Assembly (NCBI GenBank): GCA_964434955.1
Contig: CAYSXI010000252.1
Span: forward strand, 1-5,970
DNA from: JANQLU01 sp964434955
GTDB lineage: Bacteria > Planctomycetota > Planctomycetia > Pirellulales > Pirellulaceae
Reading direction: 5' to 3'
Length of the DNA stretch: 5,970 bases
Numbering within the stretch: position 1 is the first letter of the stretch; each line of letters opens with the position of its first letter. This document shows positions 5,921 through 5,970 of this stretch, in pieces. The notes beneath the pieces are model-generated. The model ran no database searches, had not been told where the DNA came from, and saw only the letters and a program-made list of their open reading frames with translations. A program made the translations under genes and the position numbers.

Positions 5921-5970
5921 TACACTCTTTCCCTACACGACGCTCTTCCGATCTATCGGAAGAGCGTCGT
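5921..5970. other. Illumina adapter contamination at the contig end
   Basis: Positions 5922-5954 match the 33-base Illumina read-1 adapter exactly (starting ACACTCTTTCCC, ending GCTCTTCCGATCT), and the T at 5921 also agrees with the longer universal primer. Positions 5955-5970 (ATCGGAAGAGCGTCGT) are the start of its reverse complement, missing only the first AG. This is synthetic sequence, so true genomic sequence ends at about 5920. Confidence 0.98.
5937..5970. repeat. Terminal 16-bp perfect inverted repeat of adapter origin
   Basis: ACGACGCTCTTCCGAT (5937-5952) is the exact reverse complement of 5955-5970, with CT between. It resembles a strong hairpin, but both arms are adapter sequence, meaning a head-to-head adapter junction was carried into the assembly. 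It is not a terminator, telomere or transposon end. Confidence 0.97.

Noticed and set aside
5937..5970. Strong terminal hairpin resembling a terminator or mobile-element end
   Set aside because: Both arms match the Illumina adapter exactly, so the structure is synthetic.

Overview
The window looks like a piece of a planctomycete chromosome, probably of the Pirellulaceae/Rhodopirellula type. This is an inference from moderate GC, weak or absent Shine-Dalgarno sequences, and the gene types present (a bacterial DUF6513/dihydropteroate-synthase-like protein, a G3E GTPase, a DegT-type aminotransferase with a FGGSKLL lysine motif). No rRNA or other phylogenetic marker is present to confirm it. All five complete genes are intact and no mobile element, CRISPR array or tRNA was seen.

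Layout: 1-164 is intergenic, possibly with the 5' end of a minus-strand gene at the edge, and has a 13-bp tandem repeat abutting the next gene. 165-1256 (-) is a G3E/CobW-like GTPase. It is divergent, across a 110-bp region containing overlapping dyads, from 1367-2518 (+), a DegT/DnrJ/EryC1/StrS-type PLP aminotransferase. That gene converges, with a 25-bp gap, on 2544-2978 (-), a GNAT acetyltransferase resembling the N-acetylglutamate synthase acetyltransferase domain. Upstream of it on the same strand is 3080-4213 (-), an M20 metallohydrolase of the ArgE/DapE type with all metal ligands in place. A divergent intergenic region separates this from 4399-5814 (+), a three-part DUF6513 / pterin-binding / DUF4346-like protein, followed with an ATGA overlap by the start of a further gene at 5811.

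Functionally, the ArgE-like deacylase and the NAGS-like acetyltransferase could perform the deacetylating and acetylating steps of the linear arginine pathway; this is inferred from motifs and co-orientation. The DUF6513/DHPS-like protein belongs to a family related to archaeal DHPS-like proteins and points to tetrahydromethanopterin-type C1 cofactor metabolism, with the coupled downstream gene a likely partner.

The most important observation is technical. The last 50 bases (5921-5970) are Illumina sequencing adapter: a forward adapter copy followed by a partial reverse-complement copy. Genomic sequence ends at about 5920. The last gene is therefore truncated, and its reading frame runs on into adapter-encoded residues that must not be annotated as biology. 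No previously undescribed system is convincingly supported here.
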